From NCBI RefSeq assembly GCF_017562075.2, contig NC_054082.1, forward strand, positions 37,629,942-37,693,941: DNA of 64,000 bases, written 5' to 3'. Under the pieces are notes generated by a model that searched no databases, was not told the DNA's origin, and saw only the letters and a list, made by a program, of their open reading frames with translations. Each line of letters begins with the position of its first letter. Positions within the stretch are counted from its first letter, which is position 1. This document shows, in pieces, positions 24,729 to 38,465 of this stretch. The stretch is from Anopheles merus (lineage: Eukaryota > Arthropoda > Insecta > Diptera > Culicidae). Both the position numbers and the translations under genes were made by a program.

Positions 24729-26112
24729 CTGCAATCTTTACGCACTGTTCGCACTCGGAGGAAGGCAGCCGATACGGTGGGAGGAACGCAATAACTACAC
24801 AACTGGAAACAGAAAGATGAGAAGAAACAGTTTTTGGGAGGACACTGCCGGAGCCGCAAAACATGTTGTTGAAGCCTTATTTCGGTACTTTTCGGTGTAT
24901 GGTAAGGGCACCGTTTCGTTGCTCTGCACCGTGTCTAATCTGGTAAAGGTGTCCCGCAAGAAATAGGCCACCCAAATAGGGTTGCTGCGGTGCCGCGAGA
25001 TCATCTTCGGTCGGTGGTGCGCGCATACAATTATCATCTTGTCGCGTTCCGCGTGAACACTACTCGAGATTGGTGATCGGCGAAGATAGGACGTGCGGCG
25101 AAATGGCAATCGGCGGAATGGAGGTGTTTAAGGTGTGTTGAAAATAGATGCAAAATCCTATCTTTCACAAGGGGGATGATGTATGGCGATTAGCATACGA
25201 GCGAAGTGGTGGTGTTTCGGGGCAAGTGTTTCAGAGCCGGAAGGAAAGTTTTCTTATTGCGATTTAATAGCAGGTGCGAGAAGATGGTCAGCACTGCCGG
25301 TGACGGATGGTTGTCTGTGCCATTTGAATTGAAATTTAATAGGTGTGGTTCGAGTTGTGTTATAAATGGAAATACTTCAATGACATTAGCTAAGACGTAA
25401 TTGTAGATTGTAGAAAGGCGTTAATTTAGCATTTCGTTAAATGTGAACTATATTGTACCTAGTTTATAAAAAACCTCCCAATAATAAGATTAGATTTTGA
25501 ATTTGAATGATAAAAATGTAATACAAAATACACGCTAGCCATGAAAACTAGCAATTATAATGCATAAGCTAAACCAGGTATACAAGCGGGTTGTGCAGAG
25601 CATAGTGTGAGATCAATCATTCAAATGTAAATTATTGTTTAGATTTGTTCTTATTTTACATTTTGGCTTTCTTAGCCAACGACGATCATGTCAGAATGTT
25701 CGATAGTGCTACTGACGAAGAAAAGTATTTCAAAATATTAAAGGTTATTTTCTTGTTTTGTTGAATTGTATTAATTCTTCGTTCCCATTTATCAATGCTG
25801 TCACAATCAATTTCATTACTTTAATTTTAAATTGTCATCTTTTCTCAACATCTTTTGATTGGGCATGTATACAAAACTTTCTGTACACTATTCATTAGCA
25901 TTCTGCGAAAACAAACATTTGTGTATCTCAAATTTGACTGTTGAAATAAAAAAAAATTATTTATTAAAAATATCATTTCTTTACCAGCTTTGAAAGAAAT
26001 AAAACGAAATGAAAACAACATTAACCAGCATAGCACGGTTTCACCTAAGATACGTAGCTGCTTCTTCGATCGCCACCAACCGAAAACATAATAACGATCG
26101 TGTGCCGCGTTG

Positions 26113-26384
26113 CTAAGCGCGTGTGAATAAGTAGACCATGCCGGTATCCTCCGAAATATTTGAATAATTGTCACCACGTCGCGTGCTGTCCGAGCGTTCG
26201 GGCTCGCTTACACCGCTGTGGCGGCGGTCGGGCTGCGAGAAATTGTTGAAATTCCTCCGCATGAGACGTTTTAATTTTTCCCACTCCGTCCCGTTGTTCT
26301 CCCGTACCACGCACCTCCCGTGGCAGAGTCGTCCACTGACCGCCACGCTACTTTCTCGATCGTTTTCAGGTTCGTTTTCATTAA
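26113..26384 (-). CDS. Candidate terminal exon of an unidentified minus-strand gene
   Basis: A 90-codon frame ending in TAG at 26113-26115 with coding-like, GC3-rich codons and a charged composition: an acidic start (NENEPENDRESS), then ENNGTEWEKLKRLMRRNF and a Ser/Arg/Asp-rich end (ISEDTGMVYLFTRA). It is bounded upstream by a stop and a possible AG acceptor at 26385-26386, but that site lacks a good pyrimidine tract. AATAAA on the minus strand occurs near 25960. A plus-strand frame is also open here, which weakens the case. No family recognised. Confidence 0.25.
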
Positions 26385-29300
26385 CTGCTCATCCGCGATG
26401 CCGGCGGGATTGGAACCCTGTCATCCCGCGCATTGAACAGGGGTCAATCAGGGAACGAACGAAGCAGCAACCATTGCACCATGCGCGCCCTTTTCGCGCA
26501 GAGCGTCCAAACCGCGCGCTGACCCCAGGATGCATCGTACGCCCCTTTAATGTGGCCAGCATTCCGCGATGCATCTCGGGTCGGGTCAGGATGCAGGAGA
26601 AATTTGATTTATGTTCGTGAGCGAGCCCAACCAACCGGCACGGGCACGGGACGTGCGGCGAAATTAAACTCGATTGTTGCACCAGCAGCAGGGTTCGTAG
26701 CTGGGTTCCCCCTCCTTGCGTTCAAGTCTTTTGTTTGCGGCGGTAGTGGTAAGAATTCGGGGTGACTTGTTTGATGCGCGGTTTTTTGTTATCTTCGTTT
26801 GTGTGGGATAGCTGGGTGTAAGCCCGCGAAAGGTGACAGAAAAGTGCATGGCTTAAAAAAACGACCTGGTGTGTGTGTGTGCATATGCATTTCCTGCCAA
26901 TTCCCGGTCGGCAGGCTTGTGACCGATGGATTGATGATGGAGGGGTTTTTGCTTTCGCCGCCGTTTATTGTCTGTCGCCCTGTTGCGTTCGGAGCCCTTT
27001 TCGGTCGTTACGTTTTTCTTCTTCTTCTGCTTCTTGTACTTCATTCTGTTAAAGGTTCCGATGAATGGCCCAATGGGTTGGGCCTGACAGGTTCGGAGGT
27101 GCCGGTAAATTGCAGTCGTTAATCAGTCGACCTTACCGCGGTGCGGTGGTAGATTCAATTGGCGATCGCTGGAGCCGGAAGAGGCCCGCCGCCGTGATGC
27201 GGTGCCGGATGCGGTGCACTTTTGTGTGTAGGGTATGCGATATTTCTCCTTTGCGAAGCGAAATTTCGGTTTGCTTTCAACTTGTTTCATCAATTATGCA
27301 AAATATCGATACGTTTGCTTCTCTTTCAGGCTGGGCAACCCGAGCGACGGATGAGTTGCGCGACGAACGCTGGCTGGGAATACATTGGTTGGATAATGCA
27401 TACGTACACCCAACCACACAAGCGCGGACAAAGAAAGCGCTCATAAATATGAGCAACGTTATCATTAGATGTGAAAAGTGTCAAATAAATTAAATAACGC
27501 TCCTAGGTCACCGAGTTTGTGCAGAATATTGCATAGATTTCGTTCCGATTACTGTACTTTCCGCACAGGTAAGGAGAAACGCACGCCCGGCACTGATTTA
27601 TGTGTGTTTAATTTGCTCATTGCGCATGAAAGGTTGGGAAATTTATTTCCGCACGAAAGAGCACCCGATCGATGGGACAGGCAGCTGGAAGAGAAAGACC
27701 GATAATGATATGTATCTTAAATGTCGGTTTGATAAGGCAAACATTTACATAGCACTTGTTGCGTTCTCTCTCTCGCACTCTTACGCGTGTTGGGATGGAT
27801 AAAGAACATTTTTATGAATTGTGAAGCAACAGTTTTGGCATAAAAAGGCCCTACGCTTGTTTCCTTTAAGTCAGATTGTGCTTAGGAGAGTGGTTACGTG
27901 TACAATATTCTTTCTGGAATTTGTTTATTTATTTTTTGTTACGATTGTGAAAATGTTATCTGCCATGAGCAGTTAGAAGGAGCAGCAATTTTAATATTTT
28001 CAGTGCATTTGATTAAGATAAGGCAAGAAATGGAATCGTTTCCTCACATTTTTGCAAGCTTTTAGTTATTGTGCATATAGTTATGTTTTCAAATTAATTT
28101 CTTTATGTGTCTCAAGATTCTTTGACTTTTATTGAAATAAGACTTTCTTTCCCTCTTACGATAAGATAACTTAAAATTGTCTAAATATGTAACTTTCTGT
28201 TTAATTAAAAACTTGAGTTGAAGACGAGGTAATACAAACCAATTTAATCAGAATGGAAATGTTTACGATTTATTAATGGTGTTATGATGTTCGAATGAAG
28301 GAATGAGTTATACAATACAACACAACATAAAGTTAATTCAACTACAAGATCTGACGATTCATATTGAAATCTTTTAGTTTGAGCACGATGAGGTGTTGTT
28401 AAAATCATCGTTCGATTCTTCCTTTTGATTACCAAGTAAACATTGCACTTTATGCTTGGCCAAACTGCAACGATGGTAAAAAAATAGATAAAAAAACAAC
28501 ACACAAGCTCACTTTCGATCGCGGTAAACAAAACGGCCCAAATGGTCCCATCATGGCATTAACCACGTCGCTTACCATTGACTTGAATAGCCGGCAAAAG
28601 CAGCGATTGCAGTTCGGTACGATCTATCGGCCGTTGTAGTTATTTACCTCTTCATTACCATCAAGTGAGAGTGTACTAATATTGAAAATGTTCCAGCTCA
28701 CTTTCCATCTCATCCCGTGCCCGTCCCTCTGCCTCAACGGGCGAGCAATAGGAGGAACTTTGAAACGAAAGTGAGCGTACCGAGATTTCCCAAAGCCCCA
28801 CCAAACCGATCCAACGGATCCAGTGGACAATGTGACCCGAGGTCCCGTCTTGCACACAATCCCGGCATTGAAGATGAACCTTATTATACTTATACTGTAC
28901 AGCGCTTGGGGCAGGCAAAAACTCAAGTGTCGCCATTCGGCGTGGCTTAGCTTTCTTTTCCACGGGTGCGAGGAATGATCGTCTCACTTGATCGGAGTAC
29001 TAGGATTGGGGGCCAATTTGTGTAGCCTTCATCGGCGACCTAGGTGGGGCCGGTAATTGAATCAATTTATGCTCTGGTTGGTGGGGAAGATGAGCCGTGC
29101 GTAATGTTTCCTGTTTGGCAAACCGTGCAAGTTGTGAATATGATGGAACGGGTGGGGCAGCACGTAAAAAAAAACCGAAGAACCGAACCATACAATCTAT
29201 TCAACTCGCAATCGGGAACGTTTGAAGCACGAAATGGGAAGGCTGACGAGAGAAAGAAAAAAGAAACATACTACAATCGAACAAACGCTCCTGGCAGACT

Positions 29301-29557
29301 CCACTACGAAGGCGCCGTGTGTCTGACCGGAGCACAACATGGAAGTAATTTGATTGGAAATGAAAATAAACACTAAACACAACGATTGTGTCCCTCTCAG
29401 GCTGGGTTGGGTCACTGGCCAGTATTCGTGCACCCGTCCGGCGCGGAGGGTCAATGACGACGGTCAAACTCAGCCCATCTCTCCAGATGCCATTGACCTC
29501 GATATCGTGCTCATCAGGATTAGAAAGAGCAGCGTCCGCTTGTCGGCGCTCCCTAAC

Positions 29558-29583
29558 AGTCGTCGTCGTCGTCGTCGTCGTTC
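29558..29583. repeat. (CGT)n trinucleotide run
   Basis: About eight CGT units; it translates to Arg or Val runs in spurious frames. Confidence 0.85.
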
Positions 29584-29848
29584 GGCGATGATGATCGGAA
29601 AGCGTTGTGATATTATTCGTGGCAAGTGAGAAAGGGGAATGTCGATAGAAATCGGGATTTTACGATAGGGTAAAGTAGGGGGCCGTGCATCCCATGGAAT
29701 CGTTTTCGATTTTTTGATCCTCCGCCAGATCATTCTGACAGGGTTGTTGTGGGATGAGAAAGTTTAGATCTTTGGATCCCGATGTCTAGTTCCCTCCCTA
29801 AACGCAGACCTTGAGCACGTATAAGAAACACCAGTGGGGTAAACATGT

Positions 29849-29849
<1 letters not shown>

Positions 29850-29923
<74 letters not shown>

Positions 29924-29937
29924 TACACACAGACACA
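29850..29937. repeat. (CT)n then (CA)n compound microsatellite
   Basis: About 29 CT units, with one interruption at about 29886 (CTCGCT), run directly into CA units with minor changes. Confidence 0.95.
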
Positions 29938-32900
29938 ACTACACTAATACGCATTGGAGGTGAATAATTACCGGGTGTAGAAGTTCACGAGGCTTATCGG
30001 CTCAGTGTCGTGCGCAGCATCCGAGAACGGCGGCAATTTTCCACGCTTTCCTCCACCTTTAAATACCTTTCGGATGCTGCCGCTTCCACTCTTCCTCGCA
30101 CCGGGCCCATGCCAGGATGCTCCAGAATGTAGAAGAAAGTGATATTTTACGGAGCGTTTTCGTGCAATGACCTCAAACTGATCGGAGCATTCTGATAAAG
30201 TGACTTTGATGCGACCGCAGACGACGAACTTTCGAGGCGGGCAACCAGAAGCAAGCACCAACAACAAGCTGGTGCTTCGTTACAGCCGTTGTGAAAATCG
30301 AGAGTGAAAACTTCTCGCCCATTGCGGAAACACTTAGCACCGGGTTAAAGCATCGACGGGGGTAAAATGGTTTTCTTGCGCACCGTGATGGTGGTGGTGG
30401 TGGTGGTCTTTGAATGAAGCGCACTGATTGCAGGAGCTTTGTCGAGCTGAGTGGTGTAAGATGAATTAACAAGTGCTGCCCGAGCGCAAGGTGGACGTCG
30501 AGCGATCCGAAAATCAAGATTAAGCAATAAACGTAAATAAATCGACGAGCTCCGTCCGGCTCATATCGCACTGGATCCGGCGCGATGGGAAGCCTTTACC
30601 GGTGGCACGCACGCCAAAACTTTCTAATTGCACTTGCAAGTGTTAATTCAACGATTTCCCCTCGCTACCAGCCTCGTCCGCGATCGACACAGTAAGCGTT
30701 GTGGTGGTCAGGCAGCGATTAGATGGTAGCCGCTGATAGCAACACTTGCCCGTACTCCACCCACCCTTACTTCCCGGGCCTTACCCATCGGTCTGTCTAC
30801 CGTGGCCCAGGGCAGCTCCCCGGAACGGGAGCACGGACGTGCAGGCGCTTTCTGGTGCGATTGGGCAGTTTTCTCACGTCGTTCGCTCTAGTTCCGGCCT
30901 CAACAGCCTCTCCCCCCCCCCTCTCCTCATTGCCACCTTTCTTCGACTAGAGCAGCGGAAATGTGATCGTGTGTGTGCGAGTCTGTGTGTGTATTGTAGC
31001 TTTTCCACCCTCTCCCTGGTCCTTCGTTTTCACCGACCTAGGCAACTGTGTGATGTGATAGTTGCGAAAGGCTTTTTTGTATTCCGCTTCGTTTCGAGTC
31101 CATTAGCAACTGTTAGGTAATGGAGCGTACGCATTACACGGCCACCGCCCGAAGACGATCGGGTTCGGTTCCGCTCGATACTATGGCGGTCACCGGTAGG
31201 CAAATCGATCCGCCTTTTACGCGTTTATCTGGTGATAAAGCAGCCGGTGGTAATGTAGCTTTTGTTACGAATGGTTCCGGGTTAGCCGCAGCGGGTGGTG
31301 TAACATTCGCCGAAGAAAGGGCGGACGACATTTAGAACAAATCAGTGAAATCGGGGACTAACGCAGGGCCTAAGCGTTACGGTTTTATATGGGGTAGCCA
31401 GTTGCTCATCCAAAAGCATGTGTGATTAGTAGTGTTTGATGAAAAAAACCAAATTGCTTTTCAATAAGCGTAACAATTTTCAGTGAAACTGTTCAGTCAA
31501 CATCAGCCCTTGCAAGCCAATGGCCAGCGGGCACAATTTGCTACCAAATCGTGCGGCACCGGCCGCAACTCATGAATGAAAGCGTCCGAAACCGTGCTGC
31601 TGCTGCTGCTGCTGGACGAAGTCAAATAAATAAACGATGACGCCGAACAACAGCACTTGATCTGCAGCACTTTCTCTCATCTCCGGCTTGACTCATCTGC
31701 CCGGGCGGACAGGGCAAGGCAGTTGTAAAGATTTGAAATGGTTGAAGATTAAACTGCGATTATTGGGAATTGCTATGGGAAGTGGCGAGAGAGTGCTGCT
31801 AAATTGGATAAACGATATTGGGATGAAGTTGGACTGGACGGGCTCGTTGAGGCCGGACCGCAATGAGATGACGATGGGAACTACGTAGTTATAGCTTAAT
31901 TTGTATTTTTGTGCAATTTAGCAACGGTAGCTGCTTTCGGTTTGACTTTTATTATCCAATGTCATTATCGGTATGATATTATGTTATTTTATCATTTAAA
32001 GATTAAGGATCGTTTTGGGAAGAACAGCTGGAAATGTAAAGTAAAAAATGTATGAACAAAGTTTCAAATAGAAGTAGTTGATAAAGGAGAAAAATAAAAC
32101 ATACTGCCACACCGAGTCGTTGCATGCCAACATTGTAGTGTTAATGCCTCGCCCTTTTATCCGAGACATTGTTGTGATTCTGCTGCCAGAGAAATTTCAA
32201 CAATCATTAACGTTTTAAAAACACGATATAATGGTATTCATTTATCTTCACGCACTTACTTTTCGTGTCTCTTTGTGGCATTCTTTGATGACAAAATCAT
32301 CCGACGATCAGGAGGAGAAAACGATCGATACCGCAAGAGGCAAATATCTCACGAATGAGACGCACATGCAAACAGACCGGTGATACCGGTATGTAGCGCG
32401 TAACCCTTTTGACGTCCCGCACGACCCAGATACGTTCGCCAAATTCCTCCGACGGTCGTACACATTCCATCAAAACGCATCATCATCAGCTCCAATCGGT
32501 CGAAGCAATCGGCTCGGTTCTATTGGCTCTTCGCTCTTGGCAGGGAGTTTTTATTTTATTCTTTTATTTTGCACACATTATGAAGAGCCATAGTATCCCA
32601 TCCGCACACAACGGTGCGTTTGAATTTGTCAAACAATAAGTCTGGCCCGGCCCTGGCCTGGCCAGGGGCGTTGGCTGAAAGGGCAAAGCTTTCTCCTTGG
32701 ATGAGTTGTCAACACAAGCGACGAACCCTTGTTGGCTGTGCGGCATATACCGGGTTCGTCGCCTATTTTTCTCACCCATCTTTGGCCCGCGCCGAAATGT
32801 GAAGCGTGCGAGACACTGCGGCAGGCGTGAGTGTGGCTAGAGCGTGGGATACATTTTCGTTTCTGTATCGAGCAGCGACCATTGGCATGACAAAGGGGGA

Positions 32901-35219
32901 GTGTACACATACACCAAAATTTGAAAACCAAATGTTACATTCGGATTGGAGAATGGCAATATGGCAGCCCGGTGCCGCTGGAAGACGTTGCCTGGTGGCT
33001 TTTCCCGAGGGCCTCGTGAGAGGTGCTTTTGTTTTCCCATTTCCGCTGTAGTTGTCCATCGGTGGTAACAACATGCTTGTCATCCCTCGATGGCCGTTGG
33101 CAAGTGCTCTTCCCTTTCTTGTTTCTGGACACTTACATTGTCAAAATGGCTTCGGGTTAATTGAAATTTTCAGTTTGGACACACCGTTCCATTTGGCAGC
33201 GTGGTCTATACCTTTTGGCAAAGATGCTTCGTGTAAATATTTTTCTTTGTCACACTTAATTTTAACGAATGAAAACACACAAACACACACACACTTACAC
33301 GCAGTGGGATAAAATAGGTTCAACCGTACTGCGATTAACAAGAAAAGTGAAAACTGTACGTGTCCTCAAAATTGCTCGGGGCGGTCCGTGGAGCTCTTCC
33401 CGGCCCTTCGGCGTTGTCCTGTGGGATCAATAATTTTGTTGAGCCGAAAAAATGTGATCCTCCATCTCGTTTCTTCGCCGTTCCGGCTCGATCGGTAAAG
33501 CGGCACATTGCGTCATTTATTCCCACCGTGCGCGGAGTGATTCAGAGAAATGTGTGACCACACATCTTCTTGGGAGGGATTTTACCGGCCCCGGCAAGGA
33601 TGCCCATGCGAGGGAGGGGGGTGGGTGGGCTGAGATGGGTTTGTGGCGCGGTGGCCGGATCTCACACTTGTCCTGTGTTCGCTCAAGGGAAAGTGGTAGA
33701 TTAGGTCACCGGAAAGGCTGGGAAAGGCTGGGCCCAAATTGCAACACTTGCGCGCCGCAAACCACCCGGAGGCGATTATGATGACTCGAGATGTTTGCTT
33801 GTGTGCTTGTGTCGAGACGTTTGTGTCAAGGAGAAAGAAAATGTCAGATTGTCACGTTTCTTGTTTTCCTTTCGTCCAGGCGGTGCTCTTCTTCCAGTCT
33901 ACCTATACGCCCTCCAGCTGAATCTGGCTGTATTGATGTGTTGTCGATGTTCTCTTTCTCTCTCTCTCTCGACATTTAGAGCTTTATTGCCTTTTTCCTT
34001 GCGTTTCGTTCCAGCCGGGAGGCTGTGTCGAAATTCCTGTACTAGCTAAAATTCGAGTTAAGCATTTTATATTGCGATAAAGGATTTGAAATTTTAGTGA
34101 ATATCATTTAATTTCATCCGTTCAAGAATGTCGAAGCGAAAATGCAAGTAAAATAAAAGGAAGCATACAAAAAAAGTTATTGATTTGATGTCTATGTACC
34201 TTGATTGCACCATTTAAACCAAAATTTGCTATGTTGTTCGTATATTTTGCTTTTTCATCGAAATGCTTGATGATGTAGTTGTTGCTGACACACTTTCTGT
34301 GTCTTCTTTTTTCATACATTTATTTTATTTGCAATTGAAACTGTTTGGATTATTTCAATTAAAATTATTATGAATTGTTAAATTTTTCTCTCTCCATTTA
34401 TGTATTTGTTTGTTAAGGTAGCATTTATTTGTAGCGAAATTCATTATCAATGATGTATTAGTGTAATAAACATATTGTTGCTTATAATTTAAAGTTTACC
34501 TATTATAAGCTTAGCAGATAACGGTGACAACGCCCCGATGGCAAAACCCTCGAGCCGGATTGTTGTAATCATAGCTCCACGCCAAAGCTCGCCTCTCTTT
34601 CCACCCCGATCGTACGCTCGCGATCGACTACAATAGTGTGTCCCGCACCTGATCTCCAAGTAAGGGTATCATCCCCGTTCGGAGGCTTCACTCTCTCTCA
34701 CTTGTACTTTCTCCGCACAGTGCCACCGCAGTTAGCGCTCTTTCTTTGGCCTCCCCCAGGCGCACGATCGTGCCTTTGTTGAGCATTATCTCCAAACCGC
34801 GAGCCGGATCGCCTGCTCGTTCAGATTCATTCGTGCACGCTCTGTCTTTCTCTCTCTCTGCATCTCTACCGCGGGCATGGCACGATCGGGCATGGTTGGT
34901 CGATTCGCGGCCAGGCCCTGGTTCGTGAGCATCCCCCCATCCCCAAACCGGGCGCGCTCTCTTTCCAGCGCATGCTCGCTCGTGGCAGGCATCCCCCATT
35001 TCGGATGGAAAAATTATTTAACATAATATCTCGGTATTACAATTTATCATCATCTCGTTGTTTGAAGAAGCAATCGGGAGAGCGAACTGTGTGGCTGTGT
35101 GTGTATGTGTTGGCACAGTCTCTCATCTGTGATCTTCGCTCTGGCGTGCGTGTGTGTGTGTTTGTGTGTGCATGTGTGTGAGGGAGTGATGCTCGGAGAT
35201 TTTACGTTTTGTCGGTCGC

Positions 35220-35262
35220 TATAAAAAGGGGTTACAGCATTCGAATACCGGCACAATTCATT
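35220..35262 (+). promoter_or_regulatory. TATA-box promoter of the third Osiris gene
   Basis: TATAAAAA at 35220-35227, with a start expected near 35250-35260. An initiator-like TCATT lies at 35258-35262. Preceded by a dense GT/CT-rich tract (about 35090-35182). The predicted 5' UTR is about 210 nt, up to the ATG at 35473. Confidence 0.75.
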
Positions 35263-35472
35263 AACGATCGTTGAAGAAAGACGAGCTCTGGTTTTCTACC
35301 AAGCGAAGTGATCGAAGTAGTGACCGTTTCGAACGAGACAAAACCCCCCGAACGAACTCCACGTGCTAGTGTGCTGGTGTGTGTGTGAAAGTGTAGACAA
35401 GAGTGAGCAATCGCAAGAACATTTGTGCATCCAAGCAACTGCCGTGCAAAACGCAAAGTGCAAAGCATTAGA

Positions 35473-37178
35473 ATGAAAGTGTTTATCGCAATCGCTGCCC
35501 TTCTGGCCGTGGGCATGGCCGCCCCGGCACCAGCCACCGAGCAGACCGGAGGATTCGGCATGATGGCCAAGTACTTCGGATCGTGCCTGGAGAGCGACGA
35601 GATGGCTACCTGCTTCGCCGTCAAGGGCATTACCGCGCTGAACCGTGCTGCCCGTGCCGCCAACATTGAGCTGGCTCCTGGTGTCACTTTCACAAGGTGA
35701 TTTGCATGTTCCTACCTCAACACTGATAGCGGAGCAAGGTTCTTTTGGCGAGTGGAGTTTTGTTTTGTGGAACGGTGTAAAGTGTATCAAGATGATCGAA
35801 GAATGAGCTGTGAAAAAGAACGAGTGGAAATGGGTTAGCAGTTAGAATGCAAGCATTTCACAATCGGCGAGAAGATCTATTAATATCTTGGCAGAGTTCG
35901 TACGAAGTGTGGCATAAGCGAGACTAGGAATGATGTTAGTAGGTCGACAGTTAACTTGCGCAGGTTCTTTCTATTCTTGATCCAGAGAAAGCTTGATTTG
36001 ATGCTCAGATTATGTAGGTTTATAGATATTTGGAATGTTGCAGAAAATATTGTTGTACTATTACATGCTAGTGTTGAAAAGGATTAAATCCACCTGACTT
36101 TAGTCCCCACTTCCAACGTATAACTTAATTGAAAACTCCCCATGAAATGATCCAGAACTCCCTCAAACAAAAGATATCTACAATCCAAGAAATGCTAAAA
36201 GATAATGCCGATCTCAAAGCACCTAGACGATTTCTTTAACATTATACAATGTGTAAAATACCTCACAATAATATGTATTGTCATATCCCTCTTCCACGTA
36301 CATCACAGAGACCCAGCCGTGCCAGTTGAGCGCACTGGAAAGGCCATCTCGGAGAACGAAATCGTGAGCACGCTGCCAGCTGATGCCGACCAGAAGACGG
36401 ATGCCCTGTTCGATCTGGCCATCGACTCCGCCAAGCGCCTGTTCAGCGCCCGCTCGATCCAGTTCAAGCTGCCCGAGGAGACGACCGAAACGATCGCCCG
36501 CTCGCTGGAGGAAGGTAGACTGCTGAAGAAAGGTGCGTACCGTGTCCAGCCGTGCCCCGTACTAACCGATCGCCTTCCTCTTGTTTGCTTCCGTACACCC
36601 ACTACTACTATACCCTTCAACTCCTTGCCAATCACCATAAACTCTCCTCCCCCCAATCGACGCTAACCCGATCGCGTGATGGTTCGTGGTAACATCTCCA
36701 CGCCATAAAAAAAAAACACAAAAATTGCAACATTCGGGGGGTTTCAACAAAATTTCCATCAATGCACCCGTTCTACTCCGCAGGCAAGAAGCTGAAGAAG
36801 GTGCTCGGCCCGCTGGTGCTCGCCCTCGGCGGCAAGCTGTTCGCCCTGCTGCCCCTGTTCCTCGGTGCCGTCGCCCTGCTCGCCGTTAAGGCTCTGCTCG
36901 TCTCGAAGGTCGCGTTCGTGATGGCTGCCGTGCTCGCCGCCCAGAAGTTCCTCGGCGGTGGCGGTGGATCGCCCCTGAACCTGCTGTCCAAGGTTGCCGG
37001 TGGATCGTCCGGTGCCGTCGTCGGTGGCGGTGCCTCGGCCGGAGCTGGCGGCTGGTCGTCCGGTGCTAGCGCCGGCGGCTGGTCCAACACTGGCGCTGCC
37101 TCGGCCCAGTACCCGTACGCTCGCAGCTACGACACCGCCCAGGAGCTCGCCTACAGTGCGCAGGCACCGTCGCAGTAA
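35473..37178 (+). CDS. Osiris family protein (two-Cys region, DUF1676 core, AQELAY)
   Basis: Three exons, 35473..35696, 36309..36532 and 36784..37178, give 280 residues. Introns of 612 and 251 bp are phase 2 and phase 1. A signal peptide covers residues 1-17 (MKVFIAIAALLAVGMAA). The two-cysteine region has Cys38 and Cys47 within KYFGSCLESDEMATCFAVKG. A helical stretch follows (LFDLAIDSAKRLFSARSIQF). The last exon starts in the basic motif KKGKKLKK (148-155) and continues into a hydrophobic region at about 157-206 with the repeated pattern LL.KALLVSK. Next comes a Gly/Ser-rich linker and the C-terminal motif AQELAY (268-273), the family hallmark. Osiris proteins are secretory/endosomal or membrane proteins of cuticle-forming cells. 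This is the most canonical member in the window, consistent with the Osi6/7 part of the cluster. The exact number is not claimed. Confidence 0.95.
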
Positions 37179-38465
37179 GGCTGTTAACCCTACTCCCCAC
37201 ATTCACCGCGGGACAAGATCGCTTCCGGATCCCGAGCCTGTGATCCGTTTGGTCGAGCCTTGTAAAATAGCCGTCGGACTGTGCCGCCGAGCCACGGTTC
37301 CGTAATCGATTTCCGTCACTTCGCTTCCAGTCAGTCTGTTTCACACTTTGAACTCTCGATGAACTCGCCTTCGTACGTACTATCTAGTCTACTTCCTTCT
37401 GTGTCTTCCTGTCGTCCTCTGTCATGGACGACATACGGGCTAATCAGCATCAGCACCGGCAGCGGCTTGTAACCGACGAAAGCGGAGCAAGCGGGCCGGA
37501 TGCAAGCATCTTCATTATTTCCACCAGGGCAGCGCCTTGCTCAACACTCTCCACCTTCCTGCCTGTAGCACCCGCTAGTCTCCTCGGCCCAAATGTACAC
37601 ACGCACGCACACACCACACTCGCCTGCAATCGCGCACGAAATTGAGAGCGGACCCACGCAAACCTCCGCCCGGCCCGGAACCTCGATATCCGGATGTCCG
37701 TTTATGTAAATACACCGACCAAAAGTGCCGATCGGGTGGGTGGGGTTGCGCAGCGTACGTTTCGGGGGAGGATATCGGCAGTGCGATTGGGTGGGAGTCG
37801 ATATTAGCTTTCTCTTCTTTGCCGGATCCTTCACACCTCACGCTCACGCTTCACCGTACCCTTTCCTCGGCTCGGAGGTGCAGCTCGGGGTTGGTACTCC
37901 GGCTCGACCGCGACGCATCTGCGTAGCCTCATTCTTCGACGCTTCTATGCCACCATACACCACAACGAAAGCGACGCTCACACATACGCTCATCACAAAG
38001 CAAACAAACAAACAATACACACACACATACACAACTGCGCCATTTCGGACCGTGCGCGATCGTTTGTGCGATCGCACGCGGCTCCATTTGTCTTCTAACG
38101 TAATAATATTTTTTTGTAGTGTTTAGTAATTTATTATTACCGATACCGCCTTGGGTGTGTGAGAGCGGTGAAACGAGATCAGGTCAGTTGATCAAGGTAG
38201 CAATTGAACCGAGCAGGAATGCGTCCAGGGAGGTGTATGTGTGTTTACAGCTGACCGCAAAGTCCCGCGACCGCTCCGAAGACCGAATTGGGTAGTTAAT
38301 TTATTTTTATTTATGTAATTAAATTATTAAAAAAAGCAAAACGCAACCACGCAAAATTCGAACATTGTCAAACTTAAGGGCTCCGAACAAAATCACACAG
38401 CTAACCCACAATAGAGCAGAACGGGCAAACGAGTTAACCATTAACCTGCTAGTACACAGGGCAAC

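Larger units (their letters stand above)
19515..35219. other. ~16 kb gene-poor spacer
   Basis: Between the second and third Osiris genes no Osiris exon (signal peptide, Cys pair or basic/hydrophobic module) is visible on either strand. It holds a reverse transcriptase scrap, several microsatellites (CA, CT, CGT, GGT, CTG) and weak minus-strand coding candidates. Many short frames are open on both strands in GC-rich parts (23.9-24.9, 26.1-26.7 and 30-31 kb). Confidence 0.55.

Noticed and set aside
26400..26450. tRNA B-box-like GGGTTCCAATCCC on the minus strand
   Set aside because: No acceptor stem, D arm or paired T stem could be built around it.
31120..31335. 71-codon frame open on both strands
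   Set aside because: No signal, domain or splice context; both strands equally open.
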